Positions 16,723-24,507 of a DNA stretch of 64,000 nucleotides are shown one piece after another (position 1 is the first letter of the stretch; each line of letters opens with the position of its first letter). The stretch covers positions 2,046,001 to 2,110,000 of the forward strand of contig NZ_CP060587.1 of the NCBI RefSeq assembly GCF_014334735.1, in the 5' to 3' direction. The translations under genes and the position numbers were made by a program. The notes below the pieces were generated by a model that made no database searches, had not been told where the DNA came from, and was given only the letters and a program-made list of their open reading frames with translations. The stretch is from Aeromicrobium senzhongii. Its GTDB lineage: Bacteria; Actinomycetota; Actinomycetes; Propionibacteriales; Nocardioidaceae.

Positions 16723-18232
16723 GACGCACCCCCACGAGGGTCGAGTGGACCGCTGGGCCGGGCTCGGGCAGCGGGAAGTCGCGGCGGAAGTGGGCCCCGC
16801 GCGACTCGGTGCGGGCGAGGGCGGCGGCCACCACGGCACGCGCCACGAGCCACAGGTTCGCGTCCTCGGCCGCCTTCGCGTCGGTCGTCGCCGGCGGCGC
16901 CCACCGGGCGAGGACGTCGGCCGCCTCCTGCAGCCCGTCGGCATCACGCGACAGCCCTGCGGCGGACCACATCAGGTGCTGCAGGTCGGTGCGTCCGAAG
17001 GTGTCGTCACCTCCGTCGACGTCGAGCTCGAGCGGCGCGGCCCAACGCGCCCGGTCGAACGGCTCGGCCGCCGAGGGCTCCAGGACCGCGTCGGCCACCC
17101 GCTCGCCGAAGACCGCGCCCTCGAGCAGCGAGTTCGATGCCAGCCGGTTCGCTCCGTGCAAGCCGGTGCACGCGACCTCGCCGACGGCGAACAGGCCGGG
17201 CACGCTCGTGCGGCCCCATCGGTCGGTGCGGACACCGCCCATGGCGTAGTGCGCGGCCGGGGCGACCTCGATCGGGTGACGGGACCAGTCCAGGCCCTGG
17301 GACCGGACGACCGCGTCGATCGACGGGAACCGCTCCGCCAGGAACCCTGCGCCCAGCCCCGTGGCGTCCAGCCGGACGGGCGCGCCGCCCTGCCGCGCCA
17401 TCTGCTCGGCGATCCCGCGGGCGACGATGTCACGCGGGGCCAGCTCGGCGTCGGGATGGACCTCGGTCATGAACCGACGACCGTCGGCGTCGATCAGGAC
17501 CGCGCCCTCACCACGTACCGCCTCGGACACCAGGTGATTGCCCGGCGTCGCCAGGGAGGTGGGGTGGAACTGGTGGAACTCCAGGTCGGCCAGCACGGCA
17601 CCGGCGCGCAGCGCGATCGCGACGCCGTCGGCGGTCGCCACCGCGGGGTTGGTGGTGAATGGGAACAGCTGACCTGCTCCCCCGGTGGCCAGCACGACCG
17701 CGTCGGCGGTCAGCACCTCCCCGTCGAGCAGACGGACACCGCGGGCAGCGCCGGCCTCGACGACGACGTCGACCACGGTCGTGTTCTCGCGCACGACGAT
17801 CCCCGAGCCCTCGAGCCGTGCGATCAGGGCCGACGAGATCGCCGCACCGGTCGCGTCTCCGCCCGCGTGGACGATGCGCGCGTGGGAGTGTGCCGCCTCG
17901 AGGCCCAACGCGAGCCGGCCGCCCTCCTGGTCGAACCGGACCCCGCGACGGATCAACGTGCCGACCGCAGCCGGGCCCTCGGCGCACAACACCTCGGCCG
18001 CGTCGGTGTCGCACAGGCCCGCGCCCGCCGCGACCGTGTCGGCCACGTGCAAGGCCGCGGTGTCGGCAGGCGCGGTCACCACGGCGACCCCGCCCTGGGC
18101 GACGGCGGTGTTGGACTGGGCCAGGGGCGCCTTCGCCACGAGGGTCACCTCGACGCACGGGCGCACGGCCAGCTCCAGGGCCGTGGTCAGGCCGGCGACG
18201 CCGCTGCCGACCACGATCACGCGGGTCGTCAT
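16715..18232 (-). CDS. nadB: L-aspartate oxidase
   Basis: A 505-aa flavoprotein. The FAD dinucleotide motif VVGSGVAGLTTALELA is at the N-terminus, with NTAVAQGGVA for the isoalloxazine region, the active-site EFHQFHPTSL and HGANRLASNSLLEG near the C-terminal FAD contacts. It oxidises L-aspartate to iminoaspartate, which NadA condenses with dihydroxyacetone phosphate. The start codon overlaps the nadA stop by one base (TGATG) and the 3' end overlaps nadC by 8 nt. The C-terminal region is slightly shorter than in Escherichia coli NadB. Confidence 0.95.
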   Translation of the reverse strand: MTTRVIVVGSGVAGLTTALELAVRPCVEVTLVAKAPLAQSNTAVAQGGVAVVTAPADTAALHVADTVAAGAGLCDTDAAEVLCAEGPAAVGTLIRRGVRFDQEGGRLALGLEAAHSHARIVHAGGDATGAAISSALIARLEGSGIVVRENTTVVDVVVEAGAARGVRLLDGEVLTADAVVLATGGAGQLFPFTTNPAVATADGVAIALRAGAVLADLEFHQFHPTSLATPGNHLVSEAVRGEGAVLIDADGRRFMTEVHPDAELAPRDIVARGIAEQMARQGGAPVRLDATGLGAGFLAERFPSIDAVVRSQGLDWSRHPIEVAPAAHYAMGGVRTDRWGRTSVPGLFAVGEVACTGLHGANRLASNSLLEGAVFGERVADAVLEPSAAEPFDRARWAAPLELDVDGGDDTFGRTDLQHLMWSAAGLSRDADGLQEAADVLARWAPPATTDAKAAEDANLWLVARAVVAAALARTESRGAHFRRDFPLPEPGPAVHSTLVGVRHA

Positions 18233-19476
18233 CAGTGGTCCTGGGGCAGGGCCGCGAGCATCCGCTCGAGAGCGACCTTGGCGTGGGTGGCGACGTCAGG
18301 GTCGACGACGATCTCGTTGCGCACCTCACCCTCGACGAGGCCGTCGAGCACCCAGGCGAGGTACCCGGGGTGGATCCGGTACATCGTCGAGCACGGGCAC
18401 ACGACCGGGTCGAGGCAGAAGATCGTCTTGTCCGGGTGCTCCGCCGCGAGCCGGTTGACCATGTTGATCTCGGTGCCGACGGCGATCACGGAGCCGGACG
18501 GCTGGGCCGCGATGAACTTGCGGATCGCGTCCGTCGACCCGGCGGCGTCCGCAGCATCGACGACGGGCATCGGGCTCTCGGGGTGCACGATCACCCGGCA
18601 GCCCGGGTACTGGGCGCGCGCCTGCTCGATCTGGGCCACCGTGAAGCGCTTGTGCACCGAGCAGAAGCCGGGCCACAGCAACACGCGCGCGTCGTGCAGC
18701 ACCTCGGCGTCCACCCCCAGGTCGGTGGCGCGGGGGTTGATCATCGGCATCTGCTCCAGCGGGACGCCCATCGCCTTGGCGGTGTTGCGGCCCAGGTGCT
18801 GGTCGGGGAAGAACAGCACCCGGCGGCCCTGCTCGAAGGCCCACTCCAGCACGGTGGAGGCGTTCGACGACGTGCAGACGATCCCGCCGTGGCGCCCGCA
18901 GAACGCCTTGAGCGCCGCCGAGGAGTTCATGTAGGTGACCGGAACGGTGTCGTCGTCGCCGTAGAACTCGGTGAGGTACTCCCACGCCGCCTCGACCGAG
19001 TCCTCGTCGGCCATGTCGGCCATCGAGCAGCCGGCCGCGAGGTTGGGCAGGATGACGTGCTGCTCGGGGCGGGCCAGGATGTCGGCGGTCTCGGCCATGA
19101 AGTGCACGCCGCAGAAGACGATCGTCTCGGCATCGGGGCGGGTCAGCGCGGCATTGGCCAACTGGAACGAGTCGCCCACGAAGTCGGCGTACTGCACGAC
19201 CTCGTCGCGCTGGTAGAAGTGCCCGAGGATCACCAACCGGTCGCCCAGGGTCTGCTTGGCCGCGCGGATCCGCGCGTGCAGCTCGGCTTCGGGCATGCGC
19301 TGGTACGCCGACGGCAGCTGGCCGGGACGCACGACCGGCTCGGGGACCAGGTCGTGCTCCGACGCGCCCGGCCCGTACCCGGGAAACCCGTCGAACTCCC
19401 ACGGCGACTTCGCCAGGTCGGCGTCACACGAGCTGCCCGGCGCCGAGACGATGAGGTCGTTGATCGAGAGGGTCAT
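18232..19476 (-). CDS. nadA: Quinolinate synthase
   Basis: A 414-aa 4Fe-4S enzyme. Cluster cysteines are plausible at FCGVHFM, GIVCTSSN and VVCPCSTM. Substrate-site motifs include ILGHFYQRDEV, DSFQLA and HPESPMPVV. It condenses iminoaspartate with dihydroxyacetone phosphate to quinolinate. The N-terminus carries an extra stretch of about 65 residues before the first catalytic domain compared with short NadA proteins, as is common in actinobacteria. ATG 19476 overlaps the nrtR stop by 4 nt (ATGA). The desulfurase at the operon end is the likely sulfur donor. Confidence 0.95.
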   Translation of the reverse strand: MTLSINDLIVSAPGSSCDADLAKSPWEFDGFPGYGPGASEHDLVPEPVVRPGQLPSAYQRMPEAELHARIRAAKQTLGDRLVILGHFYQRDEVVQYADFVGDSFQLANAALTRPDAETIVFCGVHFMAETADILARPEQHVILPNLAAGCSMADMADEDSVEAAWEYLTEFYGDDDTVPVTYMNSSAALKAFCGRHGGIVCTSSNASTVLEWAFEQGRRVLFFPDQHLGRNTAKAMGVPLEQMPMINPRATDLGVDAEVLHDARVLLWPGFCSVHKRFTVAQIEQARAQYPGCRVIVHPESPMPVVDAADAAGSTDAIRKFIAAQPSGSVIAVGTEINMVNRLAAEHPDKTIFCLDPVVCPCSTMYRIHPGYLAWVLDGLVEGEVRNEIVVDPDVATHAKVALERMLAALPQDH

Positions 19477-20114
19477 GGTGTCTCCAGTCGGTAGAGAGCC
19501 GGGGGCCGGTGGCTGGTCCCGGTGAGGTGGCGCCCCGTGGGGACGATGCGCGGATTCGCGAGTGCCTGACGGCGGAAGTTGGCAGGATCGAGGCGGACCT
19601 GGCGGACCGCCTCGTGGACCTCGCGCAGCTGGGCGATCGTGAACTCCTCGCCCGTGAACGCGTGCGCGATGTCGGAGTAGGTGATCTTGGCGCGCAGCCG
19701 GCGCAGGGCGTACTCGACGATGTCGTTGTGGTCGAACGCGAGGTCGGGGACCTCGTCGGCCACGAACCACTCGACGTTCTCGCCGTCGATCGCGCGCGCG
19801 TCCTCGTCGGGGCGGACCAGCGCCCAGTAGACGATCGAGACGACCCGGTCGGGCGAGCGGTCGATGCCGCCGAAGCTGTAGAGCTGCTCGAGGTAGGACG
19901 GCTCGAGCCCGGTCGTGCGACGCAGTGTGGTGCGCGCCGACGTGACGAGGTCCTCGGCCGGCTCCAGCGGTCCGCCCGGCAGCGCCCATCGGCCGAGGAA
20001 CGGTTCGCGGATCCGCCGCACCAGCGGCAGCCAGAGCGTGTCGCGTCCGGTGGCCGGGTGCGGGCGCAACGCGAAGATCACGGTGGACACGGCCAACTCG
20101 ATCCGCTGTTCCAT
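19473..20114 (-). CDS. nrtR: NrtR-type Nudix-fold repressor of NAD biosynthesis
   Basis: A 213-aa protein with an N-terminal Nudix fold (about 1-140) and a C-terminal winged-helix region (about 145-213, FTIAQLREVHEAV...NFRRQALAN). The Nudix box is degenerate: where the catalytic REUxEExGU should be, the sequence reads RTTLRRTTGL, so hydrolase activity is unlikely. That is the hallmark of NrtR, which senses ADP-ribose and represses NAD genes. I chose ATG 20114 because GGAGG lies 8 nt upstream; the GTG at 20123 is too close to it. It is the first gene of the operon and sits directly behind two operator-like palindromes, implying autoregulation. Confidence 0.9.
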   Translation of the reverse strand: MEQRIELAVSTVIFALRPHPATGRDTLWLPLVRRIREPFLGRWALPGGPLEPAEDLVTSARTTLRRTTGLEPSYLEQLYSFGGIDRSPDRVVSIVYWALVRPDEDARAIDGENVEWFVADEVPDLAFDHNDIVEYALRRLRAKITYSDIAHAFTGEEFTIAQLREVHEAVRQVRLDPANFRRQALANPRIVPTGRHLTGTSHRPPALYRLETP

Positions 20115-20127
20115 CGCACCCACCTCC

Positions 20128-20148
20128 TTAGGGTCACAAGGACACTAA
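20128..20148. promoter_or_regulatory. NrtR-type operator 1
   Basis: TTAGGGT-N7-ACACTAA is a 21-bp inverted repeat with one mismatch between arms, extended to CCTTAG...CTAAGG. It covers the -10 element and abuts the nrtR ribosome site. Size and position fit an NrtR operator. Confidence 0.75.
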
Positions 20149-20170
20149 GGGGAGGTTATGGTCATGTCAA
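20142..20170 (-). promoter_or_regulatory. nad operon promoter (TTGACA, 17 bp, TAGTGT)
   Basis: On the minus strand, a perfect -35 TTGACA (20165-20170) lies 17 bp from TAGTGT (20142-20147). The -35 lies in operator 2 and the -10 in operator 1, so binding at either palindrome would block RNA polymerase. Confidence 0.75.
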
Positions 20171-20176
20171 CCCTAA
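20156..20176. promoter_or_regulatory. NrtR-type operator 2
   Basis: TTATGGT-N7-ACCCTAA has the same 7-7-7 layout as operator 1, with one arm mismatch. Its centre is 28 bp from that of operator 1, and it covers the -35 element. Confidence 0.7.
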
Positions 20177-20188
20177 GGTCGCTCTGTC

Positions 20189-21076
20189 TCAGAAATAGTC
20201 ACGGACCAGCACGGTCCCGGTCGGCGGCTCGAACTCCCCCGGCCGCAGCACGAGCAGGTCGTACGGGTGGTGCTCGCGGACCCGATGGTCCGGCAACACC
20301 GAGGTCAACTCCGTGCCGGACGTGTCGAAGCGGACCGTCGGGGTCATGCTCGAGAACGTGCCGAACATCCACAACAGGGTGTCGCGCGACGCGTCGTCGA
20401 CCCAGACCAGGTCCTCGACCTCGACGAAGGCATCCCCGCCGACACCCGGCGACCGGTTCCACGCGGCGTAGGCAACGGCACGGCCGTCCTCGTCGAGCGC
20501 GAGGGTGACTCCGGTGGCGTCGTTCAGCCAGACATCGTGGTCGAACTCCACCGAGGTGCGCGTGAGCGGCCCGTCGTGCCGGCTGGCCCAGTCGGCATAG
20601 ATCCGCTTCACCTCCGGCAGGTCGTCCGCCGTCGCGCGACGGAGCTCGCGCTGTCGTGTGAAGCCGCGCAGGGCGGTCGCCGGGACCTCGATCGTGTCCA
20701 TCGCCCCGACGGTTCGGTACCCCAGGCTCGCGTAGATCCCGGGCGCGCTGGCGAACAGCGTGGCGATCACGTCCCCCTGCGCCCGGGCGTCGTCGTGCAG
20801 TCGCTCCATGAGCGGTCGCAGCAGTCCACGGCCCCGGAACTCCGGCGCGATGGCGACGCCCCCGACGCCGCATGTGGGCACCTCTCGCCCTCTGAACCAC
20901 GAGGCGTACGGCTTGCGCGTGGCGGTGGCCACGAGCTGCTCGTCGAGGAACAGGCCCCACCGCTCGAACGCCGGGTGCTCGACGCGGTCGCCGCCGAGCG
21001 TCGTCGTGCCGAATGCCGGGAGCCGCACGGCGACGAGCGCGTCCCGGTCGTCCTCGGTGAGCCTCCGGATCTCCAT
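20189..21076 (-). CDS. Eis-like GNAT acetyltransferase
   Basis: A 295-aa protein beginning MEIRRLTEDDRDALVAVRLPAF. The first GNAT domain holds the acetyl-CoA loop VAIAPEFRGRGLLRPLMERL and YASLGYRTVG. A second GNAT-like half follows (LRRATADDLPEVKRIYADWA to about residue 265). This is the tandem layout of Eis proteins, but the C-terminal SCP2-like domain and terminal carboxylate region of full Eis (about 400 aa) are absent. Start: a TAACCT -10 seven bases upstream suggests a leaderless mRNA. Its stop lies just before the nad promoter. The substrate is unknown; Eis proteins acetylate lysines and aminoglycosides. Confidence 0.75.
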   Translation of the reverse strand: MEIRRLTEDDRDALVAVRLPAFGTTTLGGDRVEHPAFERWGLFLDEQLVATATRKPYASWFRGREVPTCGVGGVAIAPEFRGRGLLRPLMERLHDDARAQGDVIATLFASAPGIYASLGYRTVGAMDTIEVPATALRGFTRQRELRRATADDLPEVKRIYADWASRHDGPLTRTSVEFDHDVWLNDATGVTLALDEDGRAVAYAAWNRSPGVGGDAFVEVEDLVWVDDASRDTLLWMFGTFSSMTPTVRFDTSGTELTSVLPDHRVREHHPYDLLVLRPGEFEPPTGTVLVRDYF

Positions 21077-21083
21077 GGGCTCG

Positions 21084-21089
21084 AGGTTA
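21084..21089 (-). promoter_or_regulatory. -10 element (TAACCT), leaderless Eis-like gene
   Basis: TAACCT on the minus strand lies 7 nt before ATG 21076, with no Shine-Dalgarno. It supports this start. Confidence 0.5.
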
Positions 21090-21117
21090 GACCCGCTGCT
21101 TCGACACCTCCGGCGTC

Positions 21118-24100
21118 TCAGCGGAAGTCGCGGGAGCGGTGGCCCCGCGGGACGGCGGGGTCGATGAGCCGCTCGATGACCTCGGCGACGAGGTTGACGG
21201 CACCCTGCTGGTGCTCGAGCCGGCCCGTGACGACCACCGCCGCACTGGAGCGGGCGACCTGGCGATGGCGCTGCCACACGGTGTCGAACACGACGACGTT
21301 GAGCATCCCGGTCTCGTCCTCGAGGTTGAGGAAGGTGACGCCCCCGGCGGTGTACGGCCGCTGGCGGTGGGTGATGAGGCCCGCGACCCGGATCCGCCGG
21401 TTCGGCTCGTGCCGGATCAGACCACCCACCGCGAGCACCCCCTGCTGCGTCAGCATCGGCCGCAGGTGGGCGAACGGGTGCTCGCGCGGGGAGATCCTGG
21501 TCGACTCGAGGTCGGCCAGCGTCAGCTCGACGTCGCTCATCCCCGGCAGCATCGGCGGCGGCGCGACGATCGCCGTGCCCGGCAGCCGGTCCTGGCTGTC
21601 GGTGTAGCCCGCGTTCCAGATCGCCTGCCGCCGGGTCAGCCCGAAGCCGTCGAAGGCGCCCGCCGTGGCCAGCTGCTCCTGCTGGGCCCGGGTCAGCCCG
21701 CAGCGGCGCACCACGTCGGCCATGTCGTCGAACGGTCGCTCAGCACGCGCCGCCACGATGCGCTCGGCATCGGCCACCCCGATCCCCTGGACCGACGTCA
21801 GCCCCAGCCGCACCGCGTGGTGCCCGTCGCGGCGGTGCTCGGCGTGGTCGGGCTCGGCGGCGGGATCGAACTCCCCCACCGGCGGTTGCTCCTGGGCCGC
21901 GCAGGACGCCCGCCCCGTGGGCCCGGTGGCGTCGCCGAGCGGCTCGAGGTCGGCGTGCACCCCCGAGTGCACGATGTCGGGACTCCTGACCTCGACGCCG
22001 TGGCGCCGCGAGTCGGCCACGAGCGACTGTGGCGAGTAGAACCCCATCGGCTGCGCCCGGAGCAAACCGGCCAGGAACGCCGCCGGATGGTGCAGCTTGA
22101 GCCAACTGCTGGCGTACACCAGCAACGCGAAGCTGATGGCGTGGCTCTCGGCGAAGCCGAAGTTGGCGAAGGCCTGGATCCGGCCGTAGATGTCGTCGGC
22201 GAGGTCGCCGGTGATGCCCTTCTGCGCCATCCCCAGGTACAGCTGGTCGCGCAGCCGGTCGATCTTCTCCAGTCCTCGCTTCGAGCCCATCGCCCGGCGC
22301 AGCAGGTCGGCCTCGTCCCCGGTGCACCCGCCCAGCACCATCGCGATCTGCATGAGCTGCTCCTGGAACAGCGGGACCCCCAGCGTGCGCTCCAGCACCG
22401 GCTCGAGGGTGGGATGCGGATACGTGATCGGCTCCTCCCCCAGCTTGCGCCGGATGTAGGGGTGCACGGCTCCGCCCTGGATGGGGCCGGGACGGATCAG
22501 CGCGATCTCGATGACCAGCTCGTAGAACCGGCGGGGCCGCAGCCGCGGCAGGGTGCCGACCTGGGCCCGGCTCTCGACCTGGAACACCCCGATCGAGTCG
22601 GCCCGGCAGAGCATGTCGTAGACGCCCTGCTCCTCCTTGGGGATCGTCGCGAGCGTCCACCGCTCGCCGATCGACTCGTCGATGATGTCGAAGGTGTGCT
22701 GGATCGCGCCGAGCATCCCCAGGCCGAGCAGGTCGAACTTGACCAGTCCCATGTAGGCGCAGTCGTCCTTGTCCCACTGCAGCACGGTGCGGCCGGGCAT
22801 CCGGGCGCGCTCGATCGGCACGACCTCGCCCACGGGACGCTCGGTCAGGACCATGCCGCCGGAGTGGATGCCCAGGTGCCGCGGCGACTTCATCGCCTGC
22901 TCGGCCAGCCGCACGACCGGCTCGGGGATCGCCTCGGCGCCCTCACCACTGCCGTTCTCGGTGCGGACGGAGGACCACGAGTCGATCCGCTTGCTCCACG
23001 CGTCCTGCTGACCCGCCGAGTACCCCAGCGCCTTGGCCATGTCGCGCACCGCGGACTTGGGCCGGTAGCTGATCACGTTGCAGACCTGGGCGGCGTTGCG
23101 GCGGCCGTACTTGTCGTAGACCCACTGGATCACCTCCTCGCGACGGTCGGAGTCGAAGTCCACGTCGATGTCGGGCTCCTCGTCGCGGGTGGCCGAGAGG
23201 AAGCGCTCGAAGGGCAGCCCGTACTTGATCGAGTCGACCGCGGTGATCTCGAGGGCGTAACAGACCGCCGAGTTCGCCGCCGAGCCGCGGCCCTGGCACA
23301 GGATGCCGCGGCTGCGGGCGAAGGCGACGATGTCGTGGACGATGAGGAAGTAGCCGGCGAAGTCCTTGTCCTCGATGACGGCCAGCTCGCGCTGCAGCCG
23401 TGTCTCGGCGTCGTCGCGACAGTCGGCGTAGAGCCGGTCGGCCCCCTGCCGCACCAGCTCGCGCAGCCAGCTCATCGGGGTGTGTCCGGGCGGGACGTCC
23501 TGCTTGGGCAGCCGCGGCGAGGCCTTGCGCAGGTCGAACGCGCACGCGTCGGCGATCTCGACCGAGCGGGCGACCGCGCCGGGCCACCGGGCGAACCGCT
23601 GCGCCATCTCGGCCCCCGAGCGCAGGAACGGCGGCGGCGCCAGCCAGCCGTCCAGCTCGGCCAGGCTGCGCCGGGCCCGCACGGCGGCGAACGCCTGGGC
23701 CAGTCGCGTGTCGGCGGGTCGCGCGGCGTGGACGTTGCCGGTGGCGACCGTGGGCAGCCCCAGCTCGGCGGCCCAGCCCGCGAGGGCGTCGTTGGCGGGA
23801 CCGTCGCCGGGTCCGCCGTGGTCGGTGAGCTCGACGACCACGTGGTCGTGGCCGAAGAGATCGACCAGCCGGCGCAGTCCGCTCATCCCCTCGCGCCGGA
23901 CCCAGCCCTTGCGGCAGCCGGTCAGCACGACCCAACGGTCGCGACCGCGCTCGGCCAGGTCGGCCAGGTCGTAGGCAGGCCGGCCCTTCTCGTCGCCGGC
24001 CAGGTTCGCCTCGGTGATCGCCGAGGCGAGCGCGTGATAGCCCTCGACCCCGCGCGCCAGCACCAGCAGGTGGTCGCCCTCGGGATCGGGGACGCCGTTC

Positions 24101-24492
24101 TGGGGGCCGGTCAGCCCCAGGGACAGCTCGGCCCCGTAGACCGTGCGGAGCCCGTGCAGCTGGGCGGCCTCGGCGAACCGGGCGGCGCCGCTGAACCCGT
24201 CGTGGTCGGTCAGGGCGAGGGCCGACAGCCCCAGCCCCACCGCCTCGCGGACGAGCTCCTCGGGGTGGCTGGCACCGTCGAGGAAGCTGTGGTTGCTGTG
24301 GCAATGCAGCTCGGCGTACGGCACCACCGCGGCCGGCACCTCGGGAGTCTCGGGCGTCTCATAGGCGGGCCGCTTGCGCGAGAACGCCGGGCCGTCGCCA
24401 CCGTCGGGCAACGGCTGGGCCGGGTCGCGCCAGCGTCCGGACAGCCGTGCCTCCAGCTCGCGCCAGGAGATGTCGGGGTTGTTCCAGCCCAT
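21118..24492 (-). CDS. dnaE2: Error-prone DNA polymerase III alpha subunit
   Basis: A 1124-aa C-family polymerase. It has an N-terminal PHP domain (AELHCHSNHSFLDGASHPEELV), the catalytic palm motif PDIDVDFDSDRREEVIQWVYDKYG, CQGRGSAANSAVCYAL, helix-hairpin-helix motifs and a C-terminal OB-fold (RIRVAGLITHRQRPYT, FLNLEDETGMLNVVVF). Unlike replicative DnaE1 it lacks a long C-terminal tail. Family knowledge: DnaE2 works with ImuA' and ImuB in damage-induced mutagenic translesion synthesis. The start is 15 nt after the imuB stop, and the three genes form one LexA-controlled operon. Confidence 0.95.
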   Translation of the reverse strand: MGWNNPDISWRELEARLSGRWRDPAQPLPDGGDGPAFSRKRPAYETPETPEVPAAVVPYAELHCHSNHSFLDGASHPEELVREAVGLGLSALALTDHDGFSGAARFAEAAQLHGLRTVYGAELSLGLTGPQNGVPDPEGDHLLVLARGVEGYHALASAITEANLAGDEKGRPAYDLADLAERGRDRWVVLTGCRKGWVRREGMSGLRRLVDLFGHDHVVVELTDHGGPGDGPANDALAGWAAELGLPTVATGNVHAARPADTRLAQAFAAVRARRSLAELDGWLAPPPFLRSGAEMAQRFARWPGAVARSVEIADACAFDLRKASPRLPKQDVPPGHTPMSWLRELVRQGADRLYADCRDDAETRLQRELAVIEDKDFAGYFLIVHDIVAFARSRGILCQGRGSAANSAVCYALEITAVDSIKYGLPFERFLSATRDEEPDIDVDFDSDRREEVIQWVYDKYGRRNAAQVCNVISYRPKSAVRDMAKALGYSAGQQDAWSKRIDSWSSVRTENGSGEGAEAIPEPVVRLAEQAMKSPRHLGIHSGGMVLTERPVGEVVPIERARMPGRTVLQWDKDDCAYMGLVKFDLLGLGMLGAIQHTFDIIDESIGERWTLATIPKEEQGVYDMLCRADSIGVFQVESRAQVGTLPRLRPRRFYELVIEIALIRPGPIQGGAVHPYIRRKLGEEPITYPHPTLEPVLERTLGVPLFQEQLMQIAMVLGGCTGDEADLLRRAMGSKRGLEKIDRLRDQLYLGMAQKGITGDLADDIYGRIQAFANFGFAESHAISFALLVYASSWLKLHHPAAFLAGLLRAQPMGFYSPQSLVADSRRHGVEVRSPDIVHSGVHADLEPLGDATGPTGRASCAAQEQPPVGEFDPAAEPDHAEHRRDGHHAVRLGLTSVQGIGVADAERIVAARAERPFDDMADVVRRCGLTRAQQEQLATAGAFDGFGLTRRQAIWNAGYTDSQDRLPGTAIVAPPPMLPGMSDVELTLADLESTRISPREHPFAHLRPMLTQQGVLAVGGLIRHEPNRRIRVAGLITHRQRPYTAGGVTFLNLEDETGMLNVVVFDTVWQRHRQVARSSAAVVVTGRLEHQQGAVNLVAEVIERLIDPAVPRGHRSRDFR

Positions 24493-24507
24493 CAGAGCCG
24501 TCCCGGA

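Noticed and set aside
19473-20114. Active Nudix pyrophosphohydrolase
   Set aside because: The REUxEExGU part of the box is lost and a winged-helix C-terminus is present, which fits the NrtR repressor.
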